From positions 1 to 30,303 of the forward strand of contig JAYTXC010000104.1 of the NCBI GenBank assembly GCA_043743145.1: a stretch of 30,303 nt of DNA, written 5' to 3'. Below the pieces are notes generated by a model that saw nothing but the letters and a program-made list of their open reading frames with translations, did no database searches and was not told the DNA's origin. The DNA is from JANYGA01 sp043743145 (GTDB lineage: Bacteria; Vulcanimicrobiota; Vulcanimicrobiia; Vulcanimicrobiales; Vulcanimicrobiaceae). Of this stretch, positions 6,995 to 14,857 are shown piece after piece (positions within the stretch are counted from its first letter, which is position 1; every line of letters begins with the position of its first letter). The position numbers were made by a program, and so were the translations under genes.

Positions 6995-9814
6995 ATGGCA
7001 AGCGGTCTCCCTGCCCCGACTCCGCTCGACAGCGCGGCGCTTCCGACGGGAACGGTCACGTTTCTCTTCACGGATATCGAGGGGAGCACGGAGCGTTGGG
7101 ACGCGCATCGCGAAACGATGTCGGCGGCGGTGCAGCGGCATGACTTGATCGGGCGTGCGGCGATGGACGCACACGGTGGCTACGTCTTCAAAACGGTCGG
7201 TGATGCGTTCTGCGTTGCCTTCGCGCGAACCGACGCCGCGGTTGCCGCCGCACTCGACTTCCAGCGCGCGCTTGCAACCGAAGACTTCACCGCCATCGGC
7301 GGACTGCGTGTCCGCGCAGCACTCCACGTCGGCGCAGCGGACGAACGCGGTGGTGACTATTTCGGGTCAACCGTCAACCGCGTTGCGCGGCTCCTCGCGA
7401 TCGGCCACGGCGGACAAACGCTCCTTTCGGGCGTCATGCATGATCTCGTTCTCGGCGCACTTCCAGCGCAGGCGAGTTTACGCGATCTCGGCGAGCATCG
7501 GCTCAAGGATCTCTCGCGCCCGGAGTACGTCTATCAGCTGGTCGCCCCGGGTCTCGCATCGGAGTTTCCGGCGCTGCGATCGTTGGAATCGCTGCCGAAC
7601 AATTTGCCCTTGCAGATGACCTCGTTCGTCGGCCGCGAGCGCGAGGTCGCGGAGATCGCGGAGTTGCTCGGCACGCATCGGCTTGTGACGCTCGTGGGTT
7701 CGGGCGGGATCGGCAAGACGCGAACGTCACTCCAGGTCGCGGCGAATCTCCTCGACGGTTCGGGCAATGGCGTCTGGTTTATCGAACTCGCACCGCTCGC
7801 GAGCGGTGAGTACATTCCCGCGGCGATTGCACAGGCACTCGGGCTCTCGCTGCCACCCGTGGGTGACGTGCTCGTGCACCTCGTTAAGACGCTCAAGTCG
7901 TGGGATGCGCTTCTCGTTTTCGACAACTGCGAGCATCTCATTGATGGCTCCGCAAAGTCGATCGCGGCGCTCCTTCGCGGTTGTCCGAAGATTGCCGTGC
8001 TCGCATCGAGCCGTCAAGGGCTTGGTGTCGCAGGAGAGGCGACGTATCGCCTTCCGTCGCTCGCGGTCGGTGGCGCTGGGACCGATGGTTTGAGCGCGAC
8101 TGACGCCGCTGCCGCACCGGCCGTCGCGCTCTTCGTCGAGCGGGCGATTTCCGCTGACCACCGCTTCGCGCTGACCGACGAAAACGCGTCAACCGTCCTC
8201 GAGATCTGCCGACGGCTCGACGGCATTCCGCTCGCGATCGAGCTTGCGGCGGCGCGCGTAAAAGTGCTGAGCCCACGGCAGTTACGTGAGCGGCTCGATG
8301 AGCGCTTCCGCGTCTTGACGGCTGGGAGTCGCGACGTGCTGCCGCGTCAGCAGACGTTACGCGCGCTCATCGATTGGAGTCACGATCTCCTCGACGATCG
8401 CGAGCGAACGCTCTTTCGTCGGCTCGGGATCTTCGTGAACGGTTTCACGCTCGAAGCGGCGACGGCGATCGGGACGAGCGACGATCTCGACGGGCTCGAT
8501 CTCTTCGACGTGTTGGCGTCGCTCGTCGACAAGTCGCTCGTCCTCGCGGAACCCGCCGGCGATGCGCTGCGCTATCGGATGCTCGAGTCAACGCGCGCCT
8601 ACGCACGCGAAAAACTCGATGTCTCGGGCGAATCGGACGGCCGGGCGCTTCGCCATCTCCGCCATCTTCACGATCGATTCGTCAACGAACGCAAACGCGT
8701 TATGCGTACGGGTCGTGCGGAGCCCATGGATCAGCTCATCGCAATCGAACTCGAAGACGTGCGTGCCGCACTCGATTGGGGAATGGCGAATAGCGAAGTC
8801 GTACTCGCAAGCGAAATGATCGTTGCCGTGGGCGGAAATTGGCGTGCAGTCGCTCTTGCAAGCGAGGGGTACGCCCGTATCGCAAACGCGATCGAACGGT
8901 TGGCGGACGGTGCCGCAGCAACGCTGCAGTCAGGGCTTTTCACTTTGAAAGGCCTGTTTGCGGCAAACTTCGGACGCGTCAGGGACTCCTACGAATGTAC
9001 ATCGGAAGGTGTTCGGCTCGGCCGCGCCTCTGAGGATCGAACAACGCTGGCGTTCGCTCTGCTGTACCAAGCGAATGCATTGCGTCGCGCTGGCCGCATC
9101 GATGACGCTGCCGACGCCCTTACGGAGGCGCAAGCATTGATTTCAAGCGAGGCTGGCTGGCTGGCCCTCATCGCATTGGAGTATAAAGCCTCGCTGGTCG
9201 GGATACGCGGCGACCACGAGAGCGCCGTGCGCCTGTTCCAAGAACTCCGCGATACGCATCGAGCGCTCGGAAACCGTACAGCCGCCGTCGTCTCGGGTCT
9301 CCATCTCGCCGAGTGGGAACACGCCCTCGGCAAGACGGAGCGAGCCATCGTTATTTTGCAAGAAACGTTGGCCGACATCCAAAACGCGCCGACTCGCAAT
9401 GAACTGTTGTACGTCGGCAGCGCGCGCGATCTCATCGGGTATCTGGTTGCGCTCGATCGACTCGCCGAGGCGCGGGTGACCGCACGTGAACTGGTCCTCA
9501 GGCATGGGTCGGATGCGATCCACATCGGGCACGTAACCTTCGCCTTGGAACATCTGGCGCTCGTGCTCGCCCTCGGAGGCGATCACGCTCGCGCCGCGCA
9601 GCTCGCCGCTCACGCCGACGCCGTGTTGCGCGACCTCGGCTCCGAGCGCGAATTCACCGAGAAAGCGACGCGAACACGGCTCGACGCCCTCCTCGCCGAA
9701 CGCCTCCCAAGTGATCAACGCACAGCCCTCGAGACCCGCGGCGCAGCGATGACCCGTGAGCAGGCCATCGCCCTCGCGCTCGCCGCACTCGAAGAGTCGC
9801 CGGACAGCGTTTGA
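6995..9814 (+). CDS. Class III cyclase-STAND ATPase-TPR protein, copy 3
   Basis: 939 residues, colinear with copy 2. It has FTDIEGST (D27), FKTVGDAF (K66, D70), DYFGSTVNRVAR (D121, N128, R132), Walker A GSGGIGKT at 235-242, Walker B LLVFDN, GIPLAIEL and the TPR-like C-terminal half. The stretch from about residue 185 to 268 is almost identical to copy 4, pointing to recent duplication or gene conversion. It is preceded by a full leader but separated from copy 2 by the inserted GIY-YIG DNA, so its transcription may now be independent of copies 1-2. The role is the same as for the other copies: ATP-dependent sensing coupled to cyclic nucleotide production, inferred from domains only. Confidence 0.93.
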   Translation: MASGLPAPTPLDSAALPTGTVTFLFTDIEGSTERWDAHRETMSAAVQRHDLIGRAAMDAHGGYVFKTVGDAFCVAFARTDAAVAAALDFQRALATEDFTAIGGLRVRAALHVGAADERGGDYFGSTVNRVARLLAIGHGGQTLLSGVMHDLVLGALPAQASLRDLGEHRLKDLSRPEYVYQLVAPGLASEFPALRSLESLPNNLPLQMTSFVGREREVAEIAELLGTHRLVTLVGSGGIGKTRTSLQVAANLLDGSGNGVWFIELAPLASGEYIPAAIAQALGLSLPPVGDVLVHLVKTLKSWDALLVFDNCEHLIDGSAKSIAALLRGCPKIAVLASSRQGLGVAGEATYRLPSLAVGGAGTDGLSATDAAAAPAVALFVERAISADHRFALTDENASTVLEICRRLDGIPLAIELAAARVKVLSPRQLRERLDERFRVLTAGSRDVLPRQQTLRALIDWSHDLLDDRERTLFRRLGIFVNGFTLEAATAIGTSDDLDGLDLFDVLASLVDKSLVLAEPAGDALRYRMLESTRAYAREKLDVSGESDGRALRHLRHLHDRFVNERKRVMRTGRAEPMDQLIAIELEDVRAALDWGMANSEVVLASEMIVAVGGNWRAVALASEGYARIANAIERLADGAAATLQSGLFTLKGLFAANFGRVRDSYECTSEGVRLGRASEDRTTLAFALLYQANALRRAGRIDDAADALTEAQALISSEAGWLALIALEYKASLVGIRGDHESAVRLFQELRDTHRALGNRTAAVVSGLHLAEWEHALGKTERAIVILQETLADIQNAPTRNELLYVGSARDLIGYLVALDRLAEARVTARELVLRHGSDAIHIGHVTFALEHLALVLALGGDHARAAQLAAHADAVLRDLGSEREFTEKATRTRLDALLAERLPSDQRTALETRGAAMTREQAIALALAALEESPDSV

Positions 9815-9817
9815 GCG

Positions 9818-9873
9818 ACGACGGCAATCTTCGCAGAAGACGTGGCACGCTTGGCAAAAAATGGTGAAGACAT
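9818..9873 (+). repeat. Array trailer repeat after copy 3
   Basis: It has ACGGCAATCTT, GAAGACGTGGCACG, TTGGCA and AAAAATGGTGAAGA in the same order as the other trailers. TTGGCA at 9851-9856 followed 16 bases later by TTGAGA would be a weak promoter for copy 4. Confidence 0.7.
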
Positions 9874-9918
9874 TGAGAACGCAAGCAGAAGGCCGTGCTG
9901 CCGTGCTATCTACCGCCT

Positions 9919-9972
9919 AGGCGATCACGAGCTTAGCCGGGGTCGCTCGGAATCGACGCCGAATCGCCTAGG
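9919..9972 (+). repeat. Array leader repeat before copy 4
   Basis: This is the full-length leader, with GATCACGAGCTTAGCCGGGG followed by TCGCTCGGAATCGACGCCG, and ends CCTAGG directly before the ATG. It is nearly identical to the leader of copy 1. Confidence 0.75.
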
Positions 9973-12789
9973 ATGGCAAGTGGTCTCTCTGACCCGGCTC
10001 CGCTCGATGGTGCGGCGCTTCCGACTGGAACGGTCACGTTTCTTTTCACGGATGTCGAAGGGAGCACGGAGCGCTGGGACGCGCATGGCGAAACGATGTC
10101 GGCGGCGGTGCAGCGGCACGATGCGATCGGGCGTGCGGCGATGGACGCGCACGGCGGGTACGTCTTCAAAACGGTCGGTGACGCATTTTGCGTTGCGTTC
10201 GCGCGGAGCGACGCCGCGGTCGCAGCGGCACTCGATTTCCAGCGCGCGCTCGCGGCCGAAGATTTCACCGCCGTCGGCGGACTGCGCGTTCGGGCGGCGC
10301 TCCACACCGGTGCAGCAAACGAGCGGGATGGTGATTATTTCGGGTCAACCGTCAATCGCGTTGCGCGGCTCCTTTCGATCGGCCATGGCGGACAGACGCT
10401 GCTTTCGGGCGTGATGCACGATCTCGTCCTCGGTGCGCTTCCAGCGCAGGCAAGTTTACGCGATCTCGGTGAGCATCGGCTCAAGGATCTCTCGCGCCCG
10501 GAATACGTGTACCAGCTCGTCGCCCCGGGTCTCGCATCGGAGTTTCCGGCGCTGCGATCGTTGGAATCGCTGCCGAACAATCTGCCCTTGCAGATGACCT
10601 CGTTCGTCGGCCGCGAGCGCGAGGTTGCGGAGATCGCGGAGTTGCTCGGCACACATCGGCTCGTGACGCTCGTGGGTTCGGGCGGGATCGGGAAGACGCG
10701 CACATCGCTGCAGGTTGCGGCGAATCTCCTCGATGGTTCGGGCAACGGCGTCTGGTTTATCGAACTCGCACCGCTCGCGAGCGACGATTACATTCCGGCC
10801 GCAATTGCGCAGGCGCTTGGGCTATCGCTACCGCCGGAGGGCGATGCGCTCGTGCACATCGTCAAGCGGATCATATCGTGGCAGGCGCTCTTGGTCTTCG
10901 ATAATTGCGAGCATATCATCGAAGGCGCGGCAAGAATGATCTGGGCTATCGTTCGGCAGTGCCCAAAAATAGCCATTCTTGCATCGAGTCGTCAGGGACT
11001 CGGCATTGCGGGAGAGGCAACATACCGACTACCGTCGCTCGGGGTCGGCGACGGAACTACCGTTACGAACGCGCGGGAGGCAGCCGTCGAGCCCGCGATC
11101 GCGCTCTTTGTCGAGCGCGCGATCGCAGCCGATCAACGCTTCGCCCTGACCGACGAAAACGCGTCGACGATTGCCGATATCTGCCGTCGGCTCGACGGTA
11201 TTCCGCTTGCGATTGAACTTGCGGCGGCGCGTGTAAAAATGCTGAGCCCGCGACAGCTGCGCGAGCGGCTCGACGAACGCTTTCGCGTTTTGACCGGCGG
11301 GAGCCGTAATCTGCTGCCACGTCAACAGACGTTACGCGCGCTCATCGACTGGAGTCACGATCTCCTCGACGATCGCGAGCGAATGCTCTTTCGTCGGCTC
11401 GGCATCTTCGTGAACGGCTTCACGCTCGAGGCGGCGACGGCTATCGGGACGAGCGACGACCTTGACGCGCTCGATCTCTTCGACGTGCTGGCATCGTTGG
11501 TCGATAAGTCGCTCGTTCTCGCGGAGCCCGCCGGCGAAGCGCTGCGCTATCGGATGCTCGAGTCGACGCGCGCCTACGCACGCGAAAAACTCGATGCCGC
11601 GGCTGAATCGCAGGAGCGCGCACTCGGCCATCTCCGCTATCTTCGCAATCGATTCATCGACGAACGCGAACGCCTTAATCGTACCGGTCGTATGGAGCCT
11701 ATCGAACGCCTCATTACAATCGAACTCGAAGATCTCCGCGCCGCACTCGATTGGGGAATAGCGAATGGCGAAGCCCTACTCGCAAGCGAAATGATCGTTG
11801 CCGTGGGCAGTGGTTGGCGTACAGTCGCGCTCGTGGGCGAGGGGTACGAACGTATCGCAAACGCGATCGAACTACTTGGAGACGGTGCCCCAGCGTCGCT
11901 GCGGTCGTGGCTTTTCACTTGTAGAGGCGTGTTTGCGGCAGACTTCGGACGCATCACGGAATCCTGCGAATTCGCATCGGAAGGTGTTCGGCTCGGCCGC
12001 GAATCGGGGGATCGAACAACGCTAGAGAACGCCCTGCTGAACCAAACGTTTGCATTGTGTCGCGCAAGCCGAATCGATGACGCTGCCGACGCCCTTGCGG
12101 AGGCGGAAGCATTAATTTCAAGCGAGGATCGTTGGCTGGCCCTCGTCGCATTAAATAATAAAGCCATCTTGGTCGGGATACGTGGTGACTACGAGAGCGC
12201 CGTGCGCCTGTTCCAAGAACTCCGTGATAAAAGTCGAACTCTCGGAAACCGTACAGGAGCCGTCATCTCGGGTCTCAATCTTGCCGAGTGGGAACACGCC
12301 CTCGGCAAGACGGAGCGAGCCGTCGACATATTGCAAGAAACGTTGGCCGACATCCAAAGTGCGCCGACTCGCAATGAACAGTTTTACGTAGTCGGCTCGT
12401 GCAATCTCATTGGGTATCTGGTCGCACTTGATCGACTTGGCGAGGCGCGGGCGACCGCACGTGAACTGCTCCGCCGACATGGGTCGGATGCGATCCACAT
12501 CGGGCAAATCAATAAAGCCTTTGAACATCTGGCGCTCGTGTTCGCGCTCGAAGGCGACCTCGCTCGCGCCGCGCAACTCGCCGCTCACGCAAACGCTGCG
12601 TTGCGCAACCTCGGTTTCGAGCGCGAATTCACCGAGAAAGCGACGCGAACGCGGCTCGACGCCCTCCTCGCCGAACGCCTCCCAAGTGACCAGCGCGAAT
12701 CCCTAATGGCCCGCGGCGCCGCGATGCGCAACGAGGAAGCCGTCGCCCTCGCGCTCGCCGCACTCGAAGAGCCGCCGGACGTCGCGTAA
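9973..12789 (+). CDS. Class III cyclase-STAND ATPase-TPR protein, copy 4
   Basis: 938 residues, the last complete array member. The cyclase residues D27, K66, D70, D121, N128 and R132 are present (the first motif reads FTDVEGST), as are Walker A at 235-242 and Walker B LLVFDN. Residues about 295-405 differ strongly from copies 1-3: HIVKRIISW for HLVKTLKSW, EGAARMIWAIVRQC for DGSAKSIAALLRGC, and a linker one residue shorter. The flanks are close to identical, so the protein is a mosaic. The block covers the region around Walker B and the following sensor/linker, so ATPase control could differ from the siblings. No DNA-binding or membrane segment is seen. A trailer repeat follows about 37 bp after the stop. 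Confidence 0.93.
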   Translation: MASGLSDPAPLDGAALPTGTVTFLFTDVEGSTERWDAHGETMSAAVQRHDAIGRAAMDAHGGYVFKTVGDAFCVAFARSDAAVAAALDFQRALAAEDFTAVGGLRVRAALHTGAANERDGDYFGSTVNRVARLLSIGHGGQTLLSGVMHDLVLGALPAQASLRDLGEHRLKDLSRPEYVYQLVAPGLASEFPALRSLESLPNNLPLQMTSFVGREREVAEIAELLGTHRLVTLVGSGGIGKTRTSLQVAANLLDGSGNGVWFIELAPLASDDYIPAAIAQALGLSLPPEGDALVHIVKRIISWQALLVFDNCEHIIEGAARMIWAIVRQCPKIAILASSRQGLGIAGEATYRLPSLGVGDGTTVTNAREAAVEPAIALFVERAIAADQRFALTDENASTIADICRRLDGIPLAIELAAARVKMLSPRQLRERLDERFRVLTGGSRNLLPRQQTLRALIDWSHDLLDDRERMLFRRLGIFVNGFTLEAATAIGTSDDLDALDLFDVLASLVDKSLVLAEPAGEALRYRMLESTRAYAREKLDAAAESQERALGHLRYLRNRFIDERERLNRTGRMEPIERLITIELEDLRAALDWGIANGEALLASEMIVAVGSGWRTVALVGEGYERIANAIELLGDGAPASLRSWLFTCRGVFAADFGRITESCEFASEGVRLGRESGDRTTLENALLNQTFALCRASRIDDAADALAEAEALISSEDRWLALVALNNKAILVGIRGDYESAVRLFQELRDKSRTLGNRTGAVISGLNLAEWEHALGKTERAVDILQETLADIQSAPTRNEQFYVVGSCNLIGYLVALDRLGEARATARELLRRHGSDAIHIGQINKAFEHLALVFALEGDLARAAQLAAHANAALRNLGFEREFTEKATRTRLDALLAERLPSDQRESLMARGAAMRNEEAVALALAALEEPPDVA

Positions 12790-12826
12790 GTGAACTTGGC
12801 ACTTACTTAACGATTGTCTCTCCGAG

Positions 12827-12882
12827 ACTACGGCAGTCTTCCAAGAAGATGTGTATCATATGGCTAAAAATGGTGATAACTT
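12827..12882 (+). repeat. Array trailer repeat after copy 4
   Basis: CTACGGCAGTCTT, AGAAGATGT and TAAAAATGGTGATAAC match the earlier trailers. About 37 bp of unrelated sequence separates it from the copy 4 stop. No complete cyclase gene follows. Confidence 0.65.
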
Positions 12883-13191
12883 CTCGTTTTTGGGATAGGG
12901 TTGAACCGAAGAGTTGGGGGAAAACCAACCCCTGCTCACACAAGACCAACACCCCGGGGGTGTGTACTCCTTCACCCTAGCGACCGCATCCGCGAGCATT
13001 CGAACGTCATCGCCGGTCAGGTGCTCCGTGGCCGTAACGGTCTCGAGGATGGCTTCGGCGCGAATGTTAACTTCAGCGAACAGTTCTCCGGTCTGGGCGA
13101 GCCAAAACACTTCCGCCGAGGCCATGTCGGTGATCGTGTCGTCGAGGACCATTCGGCGCCCGGACTCGTTGAGTCCGTCAAGAAATATCAT
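12856..13191 (-). CDS. Small hypothetical protein with altered C-terminus
   Basis: 111 residues from the ATG at 13189-13191 (MIFLDGLNES); an in-frame ATG at 13236 would add 15 residues, and neither has a clear ribosome binding site. The core reads LDDTITDMASAEVFWLA, then TGELFAEV and a helical stretch ending ARVKEY. I do not recognise the family. A degenerate relative lies upstream at 13355-13681. The last roughly 25 residues look non-native: the frame runs through a GC palindrome near 12950 and then antisense through the array trailer repeat, so the gene was probably cut when the array end was joined here. It may be an antitoxin-sized or regulatory protein, but nothing in the sequence proves a role. 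Confidence 0.45.
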   Translation of the reverse strand: MIFLDGLNESGRRMVLDDTITDMASAEVFWLAQTGELFAEVNIRAEAILETVTATEHLTGDDVRMLADAVARVKEYTPPGCWSCVSRGWFSPNSSVQPYPKNEKLSPFLAI

Positions 13192-13226
13192 GTGTCGATG
13201 ATGTAGCACGCAGATTCGATCCCGAC

Positions 13227-13345
13227 AACCAAGCATTTCGACGGTACTGGCCTAATGGCAAGAGGCTCCGATCTCGATCGCGATATGACACCGATGCGGC
13301 GTGTCAAGTTACTCTGTAGGTAATTTCCGAAAGTGTTAAGATTGG
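13227..13345 (+). pseudogene. Possible fossil of an array leader and gene start
   Basis: TCGACG, GCCTAAT, GGCAAG, GGCTCCG, CTCGAT and GCG occur in the same order as in the leader and first codons of copies 1-4, with short deletions. A weaker match (TCA-GTT-CTCT) follows at the spacing expected for the VTFLF codons. The match was made by eye and fades after about 100 bp. If real, it is the remnant of a sixth copy. Confidence 0.3.
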
Positions 13346-13354
13346 CGCGAGTTT

Positions 13355-13681
13355 TTAGGCCGCTTCCAAATCGCCGACGACCTTATCTTTTAGATGAGCC
13401 CTCAACGCGCCGTTTTCGATGGGATGGCGCGGTTGACATAACGACCGCACCAACCCAGGAATATGTGAAGGGTACGGGTCTCGCGCCCGCATCGATCCCA
13501 TTCGCAACCTCCCAAACAAATGCCCGAATTTTGCGAACCAGTAAATCGCGCCCGATCTTATATCGGCGACGCTGTCGTTGATGTCGCTTCTTCGCGTAAA
13601 ATGCGAAAAATAGGTGGAGAGACGTGAAGCGTTGCCATCGTTAAAAAAGTCCTTTGTGATACAGCCAATATCGCAATGCAA
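13355..13681 (-). pseudogene. Degenerate paralog of the small protein at 12856-13191
   Basis: A 108-codon frame contains RRSDINDSVADIRSGAIYW and FAKFGHLFGRL, which align without gaps to RRMVLDDTITDMASAEVFW and LAQTGELFAEV of the neighbour: 10 identities in about 27 positions and many conservative changes. After the LF motif the similarity weakens in this frame and continues faintly in another (ETRT...), which suggests a frameshift. The N-terminal 30 residues do not match. It is probably a decayed second copy; function unknown. Confidence 0.4.
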
Positions 13682-13770
13682 CGTCGACCCATGCGCCTAT
13701 TTTTGCTCAGCAACGACAACGCGCTCGCTTGACGACGGCACAATCATTGTGCGGATTCGAAAAAAGTGTG

Positions 13771-14661
13771 ATGAATTTGGCTTTGCTTGGCGCTCTGGTT
13801 GCACTCGTCGTACTGCAGGGATCAGCATTACCGCCGAATGAAGCGGCTACGATCATCGGGATTAGTACGGCGAGACGGCACGCAATCTCGATAAAAAATG
13901 TACGTACGCTTGCGCATTACACCACGTGCACATTCCAGTTCGTCAGCGACAACGGGACAATTACAAATAAGATTAAGGTCGAAACCAGGTATGCCGACAC
14001 GCTGATGTGGAGTAGGCGGCCGCAGATACGTTTCATTGGGGGCACCGCACTCCTGACCGGCAAGATCCATGAAGTCGAGATTTTTCCTAGCGGTTCAGTA
14101 GTCACGGACTTTGTCAAAACCGAACTATGCGAAGGAAGACGGGCGATGGCTACTGCAGGCTGGGCAGGCGACGATTGTCCCACTTACTCACGCGACACCC
14201 ATGCCGAACCCGCCCAAGAATCTCCGTGCCTTCTTGGACCGCTACCGCTGGGTAAACGGCGAAGTTGATTCGATTGCGCTGAACGGAAATCGTCTTACGT
14301 CAGCGCTCGAGAGATCGCCGGTGCCCCAGGACTCTGTCGGACGCGATTCCGTCACGTATCCGGATGACCTTGGGGTCACAACGTTTTACGACAACCGGGA
14401 CCATAAGGTCGCGGCTTACGTTTACCGGCGCTGCGACGGTCAGACAGTCCGTGCGTCCAAACTGCCGTAGGGTGTAAAACGCTGGAAAGGCCGTCAACCT
14501 TCGTCGTTACCGGATTCCACTCTTACGATTTCGATAACGCCGATCTCAAGAGCTCGCCATACCTACCAAGCAGTATCCATACACCAATTCATTCACCAAT
14601 CGAGGTGTACAAGGGCGACTTTCTTCGACTTTCTGCGACCAAGACGCCCATTTTGGACTGA
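13771..14661 (+). pseudogene. Secreted protein gene with two frameshifts
   Basis: The ATG at 13771 opens with a hydrophobic signal-peptide-like segment (MNLALLGALVALVVLQG). The frame reads plausibly through IKVETRYADTLMW and GGTALLTGKIHEVEIFPSG to about 14,120, then turns into low-quality sequence. A second frame (+1) takes over with EDGRWLLQAGQATIVP, LRAFLDRYRWVNGE and VTTFYDNRDHKVAAYVYRR to a TAG at 14468-14470. The first frame then resumes with TFVVTGFHSYDFDNADL and VYKGDFLRLSATKTPILD to the TGA at 14659-14661. One indel near 14,120 and a compensating one near 14,450 would restore a protein of about 297 residues. I do not recognise the family. It could be a true pseudogene or assembly error; two separate small genes are less likely because the last piece has no start. 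Confidence 0.5.
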
Positions 14662-14671
14662 CGCTGGAAAT

Positions 14672-14698
14672 CGAAAGAACCCCTGCAGTGCAAGGGTT
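14672..14698 (-). terminator. Stem-loop downstream of tRNA-Ile
   Basis: On the minus strand AACCCTTGC, loop ACT, GCAGGGGTT forms a 9-bp stem with one G-U pair, followed by CTTTCGATTT. It starts 19 bases after the tRNA 3' end and fits a weak intrinsic terminator. It may also stop transcription from the plus-strand gene remnant. Confidence 0.5.
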
Positions 14699-14716
14699 TC
14701 ATCGTGATTCTTCTAG

Positions 14717-14790
14717 TGGGCCATCCTGGGTTCGAACCAGGGACCTCATGCTTATCAAGCATGCGCTCTAACCAACTGAGCTAATGGCCC
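14717..14790 (-). tRNA. tRNA-Ile (anticodon GAU)
   Basis: 74 nt on the minus strand. The acceptor stem is GGGCCAT with ATGGCCC plus discriminator A, the D arm contains AGCTCAGTTGGTTAGAGC, the anticodon arm GCATGCTTGATAAGCATGA carries GAT, and the T arm is CCTGGTTCGAACCCAGG. CCA is not encoded (CTA follows), so it must be added enzymatically. It reads AUC/AUU codons. It lies alone, outside an rRNA operon. Its 3' end faces the decayed accessory DNA, which makes it a possible integration site. Confidence 0.95.
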
Positions 14791-14857
14791 ACGCACGTAG
14801 GGCCGTCGTCAGTTCCGCCTCGCCGCGATGAGCCCCTTGTGGTGTTGAGCGGTTGGG

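Noticed and set aside
1..12882. CRISPR-like repeat pattern
   Set aside because: The repeats are gene-length units with long leaders and trailers. There are no short regularly spaced repeats or cas genes.
12940..12965. GC palindrome ACACCCC-G-GGGGTGT as a terminator of the small minus-strand gene
   Set aside because: There is no loop and no T-run, and its position relative to the true gene end is unknown.
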